Source of the DNA: Anoplopoma fimbria | Taxonomy: Eukaryota; Chordata; Actinopteri; Perciformes; Anoplopomatidae | NCBI RefSeq assembly: GCF_027596085.1 | Contig: NC_072471.1 | Span: 14,696,434-14,760,433 of the forward strand | DNA: 64,000 nt | Direction of reading: 5' to 3' | Part shown: one piece after another, positions 12,601 to 25,009 of the stretch | Numbering within the stretch: the first letter of the stretch is position 1 | How the letters are laid out: every line of letters begins with the position of its first letter | The notes under the pieces: model-generated | The model's database searches: none | Seen by the model: only the letters and a program-made list of their open reading frames with translations | What the model was told of the DNA's origin: nothing | Position numbers and translations under genes: made by a program

Positions 12601-15600
12601 GGCAGCAGTGGAGAAAGCAGTAGCTGAGACAGATGTGGGTGCCGTCCTGCCGCTGGGCCGGCAGCACAGCCTGCTGAACATCATCAATGTGGTGATCCAG
12701 AAACTGGGCCACCTCATCCACATCTACCTGCCCAAGGTGCTGCAGATCCTGCTCTGTGTCACCGCCTCTGTGTCCATCGTCCTGGACAAAAGGGAACAGG
12801 TAATCAGGATAGTGACTGATGAGACTATTTGTTAATTTCTTCAGATTCCTGAATTATTTCTTAATAACTTGAGAGTATCTCAAAACTAGCAAATTAAATA
12901 CAACATAGTTAACAAAAGCATAGTTTATCAAAATCCCTTGCATTTAGAGATGCAAACTTAAATAAAGTGCCCTGGTTTCTAATTGTTGATCTTTCCATAT
13001 TATCTGCAGCTGCGTGCAGGTTGCATCAGTCCCTTGAAGAACCTGAGGCGACTCGGCATCCTGAGGATCCAAGACTTTTTTGACGGCTTCGACTCCTATA
13101 ACTTCAGTGCAGACGAGCTGGATGCTGTCTTTCAGGCTGTGGTCTGGCCTCAGGTACATGTTGCAAACAACTTAAATGTTTTCATGTTTGGTTTAAAATC
13201 CGTACATGCCTGGTTAACATTTCTGTTTGTGCAGGTGTGTCGTCTCCCTACTGAGAGCCCTTACTCCCCCACCCCTCTGCTGAAACTCATCCATGTGTGG
13301 TGCAAAAATGCCAGGTTAGTGTTTTCCTATCTTCTGTCTCATCCATCTACCAGAACATCTTCATCACTTAATACCTGTTGTTATCCAGAGTGAGTTTAAG
13401 GAAGTACACATTTTTTTTGGCCTGTCTCAGGTACTTCCCCCTCTTGGCCAAGCAGAGGCCGGACCATCCGGAGTGTGATGTCCTCCTTAACGTCTTCGCC
13501 CTCCTCTCAGCCAAGAAGGCTTCCCCAGTGACCATCGGAGTGATAATGGACATTGCTGAGTCTCTAGCAACCACTGAAGACTTTGTTGCCTCAGAGGCTG
13601 AGACAGAGTTTAGTGTCAACGGCTGTGTGTTCCCACAGCCTAAAGAAGGCTCTTTTGTCACTGCAGGTTAGCAGAGTTTCTATATCCTGTATACATATTT
13701 ATTTTAATTCCAGTGTCTGGCTAAATGTCACTGCTGGACAAAGTTAACTGTGCATGTTTCTGTGTGTCCTGCAGACTCATTGAGTCAGGGCTCCAGAGTG
13801 CTGCTGCCTCACATATCCACCCTGCTGCAGTACCTCAGCGGAGTCGTACGCAACACAGACCGACTCAAGAAGAAGAAGTTCAGGGCACAGGTGGCAAAAG
13901 AGCTCAACATCCTCTCCAAGTAAGTGTTTTATTTGAATGTAAAAACACAGTATAGTTTATCTGTTTTACTGTATGTAAGCTCTATCTCTAAAAAAATACA
14001 CTGTATGCAGTCGTTTCATCAAATTCATTTCTTTCTCCGTCAGGGTCAGTCGATTTGTGAGCGACAAGGAGCAGAGCTCTGTGCTCATCAGCTTGTTGCT
14101 GCCCTACCTCCAGAAAGCCCACAATCCTCAAGTAAGACCTACTAGTTATTTTTGTCTGTTCTAAAAAAAAAAATGCTATGATACAGAAAGCTTAAATTAG
14201 ATTGATTTCATTGTAATCAAATTTCTTATGAAAAATCAAGCTAACTCTACCTATTAATAGATTTAAGTTATGAAGGGTTGACATCTGGGTCAGAACCATG
14301 GTCATTGATTTTGGTCTTCTATTAGTGATTGAGGTGGGATTTACAGCGAACAGAGAAGCATCTGTGCCTGGGATGCTCCACTTAGGATGAGAATATTGGA
14401 AATCTTTGTAATAGATTCTACATCTTCATGCTGCACATGAATGACCTTACTGTGTGTTTGTTTCAGGAGACAGAAATCGACATTCTTGCCACGGTGCAGA
14501 ACCTCCTGCGACAGTGCGTGCAGCCTTCCGCCTTTCTGCGACCGATCAGCAAACTCTTCTCCGTCATTCACAACAAGCTGCCCAGACAGGCCCTCACTAA
14601 TGTCTTCCAGGTATAGTAGAGAACATAACCAAATGTTTTTTTTATTTTTATTTTTTTTATTGTGATGAACGGGTAAACGGTGATTTTAGCTGAAGACATA
14701 CATGTGTGGTGTGTTGACAAGGAAGTCACGCTTACACAGACCATGTATTTATTAACTTCAACAAGGTGCATAGTATTCAGGACAAAAGCAGCACATGCTG
14801 ATGGACCTCCACCAGTTCAAGGATGCTGTAAACGATGTTGACAAAAGTGACCCTCATAATGTGTCGACGTTCAAAAATCGGACGGAGATCAAGTGTTTGT
14901 GAGATTGTGTACGCCTGTTTATTAATCTTCCTCCCTTTTAAATCTGCCGTTGCTGCTCTGCTTTCAGACTCTTTCAGATCTTGAGCCTTCACTCTCGTAC
15001 ATCACTGATTTAGCAACAAAGGTAAGTGCATTTATTACATTCACACATTGCAACCAGTAAGAAAAAAACACTGATTGTTTCCTGCTCGCCTTCTTCAGCT
15101 TAATGCATTCGACAGTCGACACTTGGATGAGATTTACTTTGACGTGCGTCTGGCTGCTTTCCAAGACGCCACCAGGCGTGTCAAAGACATGACGACTCTG
15201 GACCTGGACTACATCTACACCATCATGCACAACTGCTTCCACACCTTTGAGGTAAGCAGATATATTGTACACATATACTGGTCTAAATTAATACTGCTTT
15301 ACTACTTCAATAGCTTTGATTATTTCCTCCCCTCCTTTCATCCTCCAGATCGGTGACATGTCGCTGGGAGACAACGCCACCATGTGTCTGTCCGCAGTGA
15401 TCACGCAGCTGGCGGCGGTCGGTGCTGGAGAACAGCTCTACAAGGATCTTGTACAACACACCATCCTGGACGCTGTACACAAGGGGCTGCGCAGCAAGAC
15501 AGATGTAGGAACTCACACCTCCCACTTCTAAACACACCAGCTGTATCAAGAGTTATGCTCTAAATATTAAACCACTTAACTCACTCGGTATGAATTAAGT

Positions 15601-18600
15601 TGAAAAACGTGGTTTCTTCTCTATCCTTCTCTACTCCACCACCCTTCACTCTACTAGAGTGTGCAGCATGAATACACCACAGTGCTGGCCTGCCTGGTGA
15701 AGACCTTTCCCTCCAAGAAAGAGTTCAGAGACCTGGTACAGCTCACCAACTACGGTGACCTTGAGTCTGACTTCTTTGAGCACATGAAGCACATCCAGGT
15801 AAGAGAGAAACCACGAATACTCATTCCTCTATCTCCTTCCTTCCTCGTTACAAACTGAAGTATGTGTTTCATTCTTCCTGTTTAGATCCACCGTCGGGGT
15901 CGTGCCCTGAGGAAGCTGGCCAAGCAGCTCACCGAGGGCCAGGTGGCGATGACGCCTCGTTCTCTCCAGAGTTACATCATGCCGTACGCCATGACCGCCC
16001 TGCTAGATGAAAAGATGCTCAAGGTGAGTCAGACGTACATTCAGAACTTTTATAGAAAAATACACGCGTTTTGTTTGTTAGTTTGTGTGTCTTGACTCTC
16101 CTCTCCTCCCACACTGCAGCATGAGAACATGATATCAGCGTCTGTGGAGATGGTGGGCGCTGTGTGCCGCAGGCTGACCTGGTCCAAGTACCTCTACTAC
16201 CTCAAACACTTTGTCCACATCCTGCAGACAGGGCAGGCTGAGCAGAAACTGGCTGTTAGGTAGGTTTGTCTCTTTTTTTGTGTGTGTGTTTTTTACGGTT
16301 TTAAACCATTGCATTACTTTTCAACGACCTTTTGCATTTAGCATGTTTTTTTGATGTGTTTTGTAAACTCTGTACTAAGCTCCCTCTCCTCCTCTTTTCA
16401 TTTGTACCACTTTAACTCCAGTTTGCTGGTGACAGTCCTGGAGGCTTTCCATTTTGACCATCAGACCCTAGCCAGAGAAATGGAAGCAGCCAAGGCCAGA
16501 GAGGGTGAGTGAATATTCGCATTTACAATTCTCAACTCGTACTGCTTTAAAGCAATATACAAAGTCTGATAAATGTGATGTCATAATGCGTCTTATTGAT
16601 TAGACATAACATCCTTAATCAAACTACATATCTTTATCAAGCTGAGAGTGTTGCAGTGGACGCAGAGGATGAGGAGCAAGCTGCAGCCGACGAATCAGAC
16701 CCAAGCGATGACGAGGAGGCAATGGATGTAGACAGTAAGACCGCTCCTACTGATGTCCCCATGGAAACGGACACCACCAGTGGAGAAAAGCATGTTGCCC
16801 CAAAAGAAGGAGCCACCTCTGAAGCCAAGAAGCCAGCGGCTCCTAAACCCATCGCAGTATCCAGCGGGCTGCCGCAGAGCACAGAGGAGCTGGAGTCTCT
16901 GATCAAAACCATCCACCAGACCGTTAGTAACAGCGTGCTGCCTCGCCTGCACAAGTGTCTCACTGCAAAGGTATGACGCAAACACACAATTACAGTCTTA
17001 ATCGGTTATGAAAGCTCTAAACAGCAGTATAATAGTGGAAGTGTGTTTGTGTTTCGTTTAGATAAAGCGTGACGATGAGCACAAGGCAGTGAAGTCGAAG
17101 GATGTGAAGGATGAGGAGGTGGCGAGGATACCGATAGCCTTCGCCATGGTCAAACTGATGCAGACTCTGCCTCCAAACATCATGGAGGTCAACCTGCCTG
17201 GGTATGCAACTGTGTACTGTGTACCCTGTGTGTGTGTGTGCGCTTTCGACACTGTTTTGGGATCATATATATGGGACTACTTAATTTTGTTGTGTACAGT
17301 AGTTTGTTTAAAATGACAACATTTAAGTGATATGCGTAAATTGTCTATCTGTTGTTAAAAAATTTTTTGTGTGTGTGTCCAGGATCCTGATCAAGGTGTG
17401 TGTGGTGCTGAGGAACCGTTTCCAGGAGGTCCGTGACGTGGGCAGGGGAACTCTGGTGAAGATCATCGAGACTTTAGGCTTCAGGTACCTGCAGTACCTG
17501 CTCAAAGAGATGCACGGGATCCTGGTCAAGGGCTACCAGGTAGGACCACACACAGGGACACAACCATTAAAGCAGGTCAGAAGTGTCTTTGAAAGTCCTA
17601 ATAAATCTGTTTGTGCTCCCCTCTACCCAGGTCCACGTGCTAACATTCACAGTATACCAGCTGCTGTTAGTCCTCAGTCCAACCCTGAAGAGTGGTGACC
17701 TGGACCCATGCATGAACATGCTAATCGATGTAAGAACGCTTCACAACACAAACCCACATAGACTCCATTATGTCAAATACAAAAGATTGCTTAGCAGTCA
17801 TTTAGTTCAAATCTTTAGTAAAAATGTGATTCATATTTGTGTTTTTTTCCGACAAACGGTCACCGTTTACGTTCATCTTTCTCGTCCTTCCCTGTTGGTC
17901 AGATCTTCAACAACGAGCTGTTCGGGCCCGTGGCTGAGGAGAAGGAGGTGAAGGGGATCGTTTCCAAGCTGATGGAGGCTCGACACAGCAAGAGCATGGA
18001 CTCTTACGAGCTGCTGGCCCGCTTTTGCAGCAAGGACAGCGTAACCAAGTTCCTATTGCCACTGAAGGAGGTGAGGGGGGAGAATATAAAAAAAGACTTG
18101 CTTAAGTATATACGAATCAATATGTGTTTAGACTCACATGGTAGTGAAAGAGAGCCTTTCTTGAAACAAAAGTGACTTGACATAAAGCGTTGAATGTGAC
18201 TTTCAGCTCCTGGAGAATTCATTCAGTCTGAAGGTGTGTAACAGAGTGGGTGCTGTGCTGAGACGACTGGTCCTGGGTCTGCTTGTCAATGATGGCATGA
18301 CTTCTCAAGATATCTTATTGCTGTGCCACAGCCTGGTCAGCCAGAGCCTGCCACTGCTTACCAAGAGAGACCGGTACACACACACACACACACACACACA
18401 TACACACATACACAAAAACAAGTTCACATCAATATACAGTAAATTACTTCAATGCTTATATCCACCTGCCATGTATGACACTGTATATGTGTGTGTGTGT
18501 GTTTAGAGAGAAAGCCTCAGCCAAGCCTCCCCCAGACCCCAGACTGCCCCCTCCCAGCTGCCTGCTCCTGCCTCCAACTCCAAAGAGAGGAGGTCAGAAA

Positions 18601-21600
18601 GCTCCGGTCAACAGCAGAACCAACATGCACATCCTAGTGGACGCCGGCCTCAAGGTGCACATTGAAAAATGCCCCTAGCTAGGATTCTTTAATGTAATAT
18701 ATTTGTTTGTTTTTTCTGAAGTGTTTGCCATAATGTGTGTCCGCCTGTTTCTCAGCTGCTCCACCTGAGTCTTAAGAAATCCAAAGTGACGTCGTCTGAT
18801 GCCTCGGCTCTGGAGATGCTGGATCCTTTTGTGCTGCTGCTGCTCGACTGCCTCAACTCCATGCACGTCAAGGTACCAGCGTTTTATGTTTACATGGGTG
18901 CTGCTATTGCCTCTTACTTTGAGCATCCGTCAATCGAACCCACTCCGATATCTGAGATTTTAACCTGTACTATCTCCGCTACCCTCCGCCCTCTCCCCCG
19001 TCTCTCCTCCCTCCCAGGTGATCACAGAGGCTCTGGTGGCGTTCACTTGGCTGTTGAAGTTCCCTCTGCCAGCAGTGGAGCAGAACGCCGACCAGCTGAC
19101 CAAGCAGCTCTTTGTCCTGCTGAAGGATTACTCCAAGGCTGGCGCTGCCCGCGGGGAGAACTTCCTCCTCGTCCAGAACTGCTTCAAGGTACCAGAAATA
19201 ATAAATACACGTGCATGCACACACCTGAAGATAAACGGGTTAGACTATCAGTTTGAGGAACATTACCTTTAGTTTGTGGCTAAATCATAACAAAGTAGAC
19301 GTGAAGTATTTAGGTTCCTGTAATATGAGACTTTTGAAAGGGAAAGAGCAGTAAAATCTTTTCTTAAGAAATTACATTTTTAGGTTGTGGAACTGTTCCA
19401 ACTAAATCATGAACAAAAAAAAGATGAAACTGCTGCATGTTAATTCTGTCTTTTTGTCTCTCAGGCTATCACCATACTGGTGAAAAATGTCAAAAACAAC
19501 CAGATTTCAGAGACACAACTACAAGTGCTGCTGGGATATGCTGAGGAGGACATCTACGACCAGTCTCGCCAGGCCACGGCCTTCGGCCTGCTGAAGGTCA
19601 GATGCTCACCTGGGTGTTTATTGTGCTGTGCCAATTCTTCCAGGATTTACTGCCAACTGAGCTATGTATTTACATGTGCATCTGTTTTTGTATCTGTCTC
19701 CTCCAGGCAATTCTGTCCAGGAAGCTCATTGTTCCAGAGATGGAGCAGGTGTTGAAAAAAGTGGCCATGCTTTCTGTAACCGGCAACAACGCTATGATCA
19801 GAGTCCACTGTCGCCAGGTACTCGCACATAAAAGGAGAATCCACATTTCTTCTCTTCGCTGTATACCGAATGACAAAACAAAGTTTGAAATATGTTTTGT
19901 TCAGCCAGTGTCCATGTGTTTTGCAGATCTATCTAAAATACCTGCTGGACTACCCCCTGGGGAGGAAGCTGAGAGGGCATCTGGACTTTGTGGTGGCCCA
20001 GCTGCACTATGAGCATGACACAGGCAGGGAGTCTGTGCTGGAGATGCTGGCCTACATCTTCCAGACTTTCCCCCAGGTGCGTACATTTCCTCTCAAGTCT
20101 GCACTTGGTCAAGAAAAACAGAATGTTTGATTATTAATGCATTTGTTGCAACATTACCCAGGGTACCTGCATGTACCCTGGGTACTGTCGAACTATAATT
20201 ATAATAAGTCCGACAGTCAAAAATCTCAATATTGTGATTAACTCAGAACACATTTTACCAGTGCAGATTTTTGACTTGGCAAACATTATCATTTTCCGCT
20301 CAGAACCTGCTGTTGCAGCACAGCGGCTTATTCTTCGCCCCGCTGGCCCTTGTTGTGGTCAACGATGACTCATCACGCTGTAAGAAAATGGCCGCCATGG
20401 CCATCAAGGCCCTGCTGGCCAAGCTGGACTTGAACCACCAGAACAACCTGTTCTCCCTCGTCAACACCTGGATGAATGCAGAAAAGGTGCACATACACTC
20501 ACACTTGTAGGGCAACAATGTTACACAAAGTGAATTCACAATTTCAACTTCAGATTTTCTTTAAATTTTGTAATATTAGTTTCATGTTTGTTTCCTTTGG
20601 TATGTTGGTCTTAATATTTTGAAAAACGTCTAATTCAAACCGCTAACCACCCCACCCTGCCCTCCCAGGCCAGCCTGCGGCGTCTCGGGGCTCAGATCTG
20701 TGGTCTGTACGTTGAGCTGGAGGAGGAGAAGTTTGCCCGTCGTATGGACGACCTGTTGCCTCTGCTGGAGAAAGAGATAAACCCTGACAAATATGAAGAT
20801 GTGAGGCGACGAATTCACACAATCTTTGTCCACAAGTTTGAAGCCTTAGGAAATGAAAGCATCTTTAACCCTCTGTGTCTTTCAGATCGAGGAGGAGCAG
20901 GATGAGAGAGGAGCAGACAGGCTGTTGTTCAGTTTTCTGACTCTCATCACTAAACTGAGCAAACACTGCAGCATGCTGGAGCTCAGCAAGCCTCACGACA
21001 CACTCTATAGTATCTGGGGTAAAGGGCCGACACACACAACCTCTATCACTTACACTTACACATTCCACACACTCTCGCTCAATTTTTTTTATGCCCTCAC
21101 GTCGGCCAAAGCTCTGGCCGGAGGCATTATGTTTTTGAGTTGCACTGATTCGATTTTGGCATTCAAATGTCACGGTGACCCACGGTGACTGAATACGTCC
21201 GTACAATTCTCATGAGAGCTATATTTCATGAACGCTTTGAGGGAACTTCTTCAACTTTATCACAAAAGTTTTCCTGGACTTATGGATGAACTGGTTTTAT
21301 TACACTTGTCAAAGGTCATCGTGACCTTTATATCTCAAGAACGCCTCAAGGCAATTACTTCAAATTTGGAAAGGCTTATTTTGGCCATAACTCACAGATT
21401 CATCTACTTTTTATGATAATTTCACACAAATGTCTAATAGGACAAAATGATGAAGTGATGACATGTTGGACTGACATGGATGCAAAATGCAACTTGACTG
21501 TTTGTCAGAGGCATACAGCCACAAGTCGTTAAATGTAGTTTTCTCCTGCAGGTCACATTGAAGCCCACCTGCGGTACCCTCATTGCTGGGTGTGGCTGAC

Positions 21601-23624
21601 TGCCTCGCAGCTTTTTGGTCAGCTGTTTGCAGCCCATCAGGCAGAGCAGCTGGTCGCTGTATGGAGAGGAGAGGGAGATGCTTCACCTCTGTCTCCAGCC
21701 ACCGCCTTTATTACCAGCAGCCTGGACAAGAAGGTGAGTACAAATTCTTTCAGCTGTGATCTTAAGTTTGAATGTTATTCCCATAATTTGAACACTTCTT
21801 TATGACTTTTGACAACAGATGAGAGAGTTGGCGTTATCGTTCTGCCATCAGCTACAGTCCAAGTTCCTAGACGTAGCGTCAGGAGAGCAGGTGACCAAAC
21901 TCTACCAAAACAAATTTCTGTCAAAGGTAAATGAGTCACATGAGAGGTGATTGACAGAAATGTTCTGCTCCACCCGCAGGTGATCAAGAACCTGCTGTTT
22001 GTCGGCAAGGTGATCTACCTCCTTTCTCCCGAGTCTGACGTCACTCCCCCTCAGGAAGAAGTGAAAAATGAGGAGAAGGAGCAGAGGGAGAACGCAGATG
22101 ACGAGGAGAGGGAAGAGAAAGAAGCAGAGGGGGGAGATGAAGATGACAAGGAGAGAGAAAAGGAAGAGGAGGAAGAAGAAGAGGATGAAGATGACAAAGA
22201 TGATCGGCCTCCTTCCCTGCTGTGGTTGATAAAGAAACTGTCCCTGATGGCCAAGAGAGAGGCAGCATTCACTCCCAAAGTTCCCCTCAGGGTACACATC
22301 TGGTGCTTTTTATTCTGCTTATGTGTCTCTTTGCTTCCGTCCGTCACTCGTGTCTCTTCCTCACCCCTTAACTCCTCCCAGTGAGGATGTAAGAGATGAA
22401 TGCCAGGAATAGACACAAAACAGAGGAGCAAGAAATACCAAATGAGAAATCCTAGGTGTCATTGCGACAGTCTCAAAAACACCAACTGTGTTACATGGAA
22501 TTGCCCGATTTATACATCACACCACTTGATAAAGCCCCTCAAGGTGCATTTGAGGGATTGGCAGATATGATGGTAGAGGAAAGGGAACAATTTCCAGGTA
22601 ACGGGGGAAGAGAGGATACCTGGAAGGATTAGTTAACATTATAATAGGCACCCATAGAAGCTAATAGTTTCATGTCCAGTTCTCTGGTTAACTTCAGACA
22701 CCTCCCTCTGATTGCTATAAACCAAACTAGCCTTGTCTTACTTCTTTACATCCAATCTCATTGAAGGGTACCAAAATGTATTTATCATTGAAAAAGTAAT
22801 TCTAAGGGTACATTTTCTAGTAGATGTAATTATTCTGATTTCTCAACAACATAAACCAGAAATGTCATTACAATTTATTGAAATATTAACATTGAAAACT
22901 TTTTTTTTTAATTGTCTAAATTGTAAAATAGTTACATTTTCTTTCCCTCCACTCTCTGCTCTTCCACAGAGAACGTGTGTGTTCAAGTTCCTGGGAGCGA
23001 TGGCGATGGACCTGGGGAAGGAACGACTTGGCCCCTATCTGACCACTCTCATCACTCCTCTCTACAGGGAGCTGGACAGCACTTATGCAGACCAAGGTAC
23101 CTGCTCCCAACCTGTCTTTAAAACAAAATCCTCAAAATGTCTTTGTCCAGGGTTCCTTACCTGTCATGTGTAATGAAAAAGGCAGAACAGTGAAATAATC
23201 CTCAGACTTCCTACAAACAATCTCTCTCTATGTCCAGATCCCACCCTGAAGAACCTGGCACAGGAGCTGATAGAGCTGCTGAAGAGACACGTGGGGCTGG
23301 AGAAATTCTCTCTGGCCTTCTCTGCTGTCCAGAAGGAGTTCTCACAGAGGCGAGCTGCACGCAAACGACACAGAGCCATGCAGGTATGATGACCAAAAAC
23401 ACGTACACGAACACACAAGTGCCAACTTTATTCCTACCCATTAATTTATTTCTCTTTTGTTTTCCCAGGCGGTGGCAAACCCAGACATCGCAGCAAAGAA
23501 GAAACTGAAGAAACACAAGAACAAAATAGAAGCCAAGAAGAGGAAGATCGAGTTCCTCCGGCCCGGATACAAAGCCAAGAAGCACCGGAGCCACGCGCTC
23601 AAAGACCTGGCCATGGTGCAGTGA
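3064..23624 (+). CDS. utp20: UTP20, small-subunit processome component (61 coding exons)
   Basis: UTP20/DRIM is a giant HEAT-repeat scaffold of the nucleolar SSU processome, needed for U3-guided 18S rRNA maturation. Sixty-one exons joined in frame give about 2,831 aa (human 2,785) if one base is added at each of two frameshift sites (5897-5901 and 9383-9384). Marks: start [46 protein letters not shown], conserved [10 protein letters not shown] and final KDLAMVQ; a Lys-rich C-terminus typical of nucleolar proteins; acidic linkers in exons 21, 22, 41 and 58. Exons: 3064-3114, 3379-3459, 3572-3638, 3738-3870, 3959-4147, 4275-4356, 4465-4602, 4781-4936, 5049-5201, 5326-5460, 5598-5675, 5783-5960, 6069-6233, 6456-6544, 7182-7287, 7504-7654, 7811-7873, 8251-8418, 8551-8627, 8903-8982, 9151-9405, 9525-9710, 9972-10062, 10221-10306, 11202-11327, 11761-11927, 12591-12799, 13010-13153, 13235-13314, 13431-13666, 13775-13919, 14044-14131, 14467-14610, 14968-15021, 15099-15251, 15349-15504, 15658-15798, 15886-16023, 16120-16259, 16422-16504, 16642-16970, 17062-17201, 17383-17539, 17631-17729, 17903-18070, 18207-18373, 18507-18654, 18756-18872, 19018-19188, 19465-19596, 19707-19817, 19927-20076, 20304-20486, 20669-20800, 20886-21018, 21552-21733, 21819-21890, 21980-22291, 22970-23096, 23238-23383, 23469-23624. 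Confidence 0.95.
5897..5901 (+). other. Apparent 1-base deletion in utp20 exon 12 (C run)
   Basis: Exon 12 (5783-5960) opens in frame as LFLPSLLRF up to LSKAPPP. The conserved continuation [14 protein letters not shown] (human AGSMAIEKYPLVF) is in the next frame. The exon is 178 nt, but flanking exon phases require 179. The switch falls at the CCCCC run, so one missing C explains it. Confidence 0.85.
6656..6705. repeat. (TA)n/(TG)n microsatellite in utp20 intron 14
   Basis: An alternating TA tract that turns into TATG units. Intron 14 (6545-7181) is otherwise AT-rich. Around 6715-6830 it contains ATTAATC/ATCGATAA stretches like a degraded hAT-type MITE on the minus strand. Confidence 0.85.
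7951..8190 (-). mobile_element. tRNA-derived SINE, minus strand, utp20 intron 17
   Basis: On the minus strand it starts GGGGCAACAGTGGCTCAGAG, then has CCTTGGCCAAGACACTTAACC and the ATCGGTGTG body shared with the element at 2318-2617. It ends TTTGAGTTGTCGGAAGACTAG, a tail common in other fish SINEs. The same body with a different 3' tail suggests related SINE subfamilies. Confidence 0.75.
9383..9384 (+). other. Apparent 1-base deletion in utp20 exon 21 (C run)
   Basis: Exon 21 (9151-9405) reads correctly through [10 protein letters not shown], then shifts. The expected LLLRFIR, continuing into NEFYPADL of exon 22, lies one frame over. The exon is 255 nt where phases require 256. One extra C in AGCCT restores an open frame. 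Confidence 0.85.
10825..11110 (-). mobile_element. Retroposon 3' tail with (GATAA)n, utp20 intron 24
   Basis: GATAAGATAAGATAATCC followed by TTTATTAGTCCCGCAGCGGG and GGAAATTTGC is, on the minus strand, the tail of a common teleost RTE-like LINE/SINE family ending in TTATC repeats. An A-rich degraded body follows to about 11060. The rest of intron 24 (10307-11201) shows no exon. Confidence 0.6.
11332..11398. repeat. GT/G-rich low-complexity tract in utp20 intron 25
   Basis: GTGTGGATGTGGATGTGG units pass into a GT run and a G run. Confidence 0.8.
11440..11640 (+). mobile_element. Degraded MITE-like dispersed repeat, utp20 intron 25
   Basis: AGTTAGCTTAGCATAAAAA, CTGGAAACAGCTAGC and CAGCACCTCTAAATAACG are signature phrases of a short nonautonomous element common in spiny-rayed fish. 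Edges are unclear. A similar element lies in reverse at about 49536-49760. Confidence 0.45.
11928..12590 (+). other. utp20 intron 26, nothing recognised
   Basis: 663 bp of AT-rich intron without a visible element or coding exon. Confidence 0.6.
18374..18414. repeat. (CA)n microsatellite, utp20 intron 46
   Basis: A short CA run begins immediately after the exon 46 donor; the GTACAC donor itself is part of the tract. Confidence 0.85.
21100..21420 (+). mobile_element. Dispersed repeat in utp20 intron 55
   Basis: GGCCGGAGGCATTATGTTTT, CTCAAGAACGCCTCAAGGC, ACTTCAAATTTGG and AAAGGTCATCGTGACC are phrases of a very common teleost interspersed repeat, probably a nonautonomous DNA element. Related words recur near 25750-25830. 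Confidence 0.6.
22292..22969 (+). other. utp20 intron 58, nothing recognised
   Basis: 678 bp of intron between the acidic exon 58 and exon 59. No exon or known repeat was seen. Confidence 0.6.
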
Positions 23625-23960
23625 GCCAAGTAGGTGGCTACTTCAGTTGATCAAGGACGCTAGGTTGGACTGAAAGCTGGCCAGTTAACCCAGGAAAGAC
23701 ATTCCTTTGTTTTAGCTGGACATGTCCATGTTCTTGTGGGTTAACTGGCTGCAGATTCAGAGACAAGTCTCACTTCATGATCTTACATAAGAATTAAAAA
23801 TGAGATATCATGTAACTGCTGTTACACGGCAGGATGTCTCTGTATTGCGAACGATATCAGTTCATATGAACTCAACTTTTTATTTTCCTGCGGTGAACAA
23901 AGTGTAGACTTGTCCTCAGACTCATATCCTGTGCAGTTAAACGTACTTTTTGTAATTAAA
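23625..23960 (+). terminator. utp20 3' UTR with putative polyA signal
   Basis: ATTAAA at 23955-23960 is the first plausible polyadenylation signal after the TGA at 23622-23624. The distal part overlaps the duplicated block that begins near 23796. Confidence 0.45.
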
Positions 23961-24940
23961 TGGATGAGACATTTTTACTGATCACCTGTCGTCCGGTATC
24001 ACAATTATTTCAAATCAAACCATCTTTAACACAGAATAGTACAATCACTCATTGCAATCTTTACTAAGAAACATTTTCACTGTACAAGCAGATATAAATA
24101 TGCAACCATAAAACCAAGGCCGAGGCCAAGGCTTACGGTCGGTTGAAGGTGGGGAAGGGGGCAACCCGGGGTCCAGAGGAAAGTGGGATGAAGGGAAAGG
24201 TCAGTCACAACGCTTCATACCAAAGGGTCAAAGGTCAGGAGTATATACAGAATGGGTGGGGCCTTTATTGCAGACTCTTCAGGGAATCCACCAGCCTAAG
24301 AGGACAGAGACAAAGAGAAAATATACTTCAGCCTCCGTAAACACAGAGATAACATGTTGTGCAATACAAACCAATACTACAGAGCATGCGTAATGTAGTG
24401 TAATGAGCTTCTTTACGAGCTCTCCACATTGCCTCTTGCTTAAACATGGCTGGTGTGCTCACCATTGACTGGGAAATATGATAAATACAAATGTATTTCT
24501 GGATGAAAATAAACACCAATTCACCACAGCAGACTAATCTAATAGGATGTTGAATCTTACTTCACACCTATTTAAAAACTATTTACTCCCATTTCTATTA
24601 TTTCTCTAAAACACAGTGTCACAAAATCAAGATAGAGAGAGACAGATATTTACCCACTAAAAGAATCTGTGTAATGGAAGCAAAATAAATGTTTGAAATT
24701 TAATTTTTCTATCAATTCAGTGGGATTTCAATTCCAACATTTAGTACTTAATACATTAGTGTTTCACTTCCAGTGTCTTATCGGAGTAAGGTCATTTTAT
24801 TTGCTCAGTTTGAGTTGATAATATAATCCACACCCATTTTTATGGACATTTCACAATATCCAGCGAAGAATCAGAGTTGGACAAATGGATAATGTGATCT
24901 TGTGGTGCCATTAAAGACAATGTTAGATTTTTTTTTTTTT
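23796..24940. repeat. Copy A of duplicated utp20-arl1 intergenic block
   Basis: This block is homologous in direct orientation to 26085-29225. The first part (23796-24115) matches 26085-26403, sharing TTAACACAGAATRGTACAATC and GATATAAATATGCAACCAT. The middle (24118-24520) matches 27370-28430, sharing GGTCCAGNGGAAAGTGGGATG and CCACCAGCCTAAGAGGACAG. The end matches about 28500-29220, sharing TTTTTATGGACAT and GTTGGACAAATGGATAATG. Copy A contains a second arl1 terminal exon. It lacks arl1 exon 5 and both transposon insertions found in copy B. Confidence 0.85.
24265..24295 (-). pseudogene. Duplicated arl1 terminal coding exon (spare copy)
   Basis: On the minus strand CCTCTTAG is followed by a 31-nt exon. 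With the phase-2 TG of arl1 exon 5 it would read WLVDSLKSLQ then TAA. The real terminal exon at 27553-27523 reads WLVDNLKSRQ then TAA with the same acceptor. The upstream exon 5 has been deleted from this copy, so it is either a relic or an alternative last exon of arl1. No transcript evidence is available here. Confidence 0.8.
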
Positions 24941-25009
24941 TTAAACTGGAGCAATAATTGTTGAGTATTACCATGGCTTTTGATGACATATTAAACAATT
25001 TCTTTTTCC

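Noticed and set aside
3064..23624. utp20 as a pseudogene because of two frameshifts
   Set aside because: All other exons, splice sites and phases are intact across 20 kb, and both breaks are single-base C-run differences.
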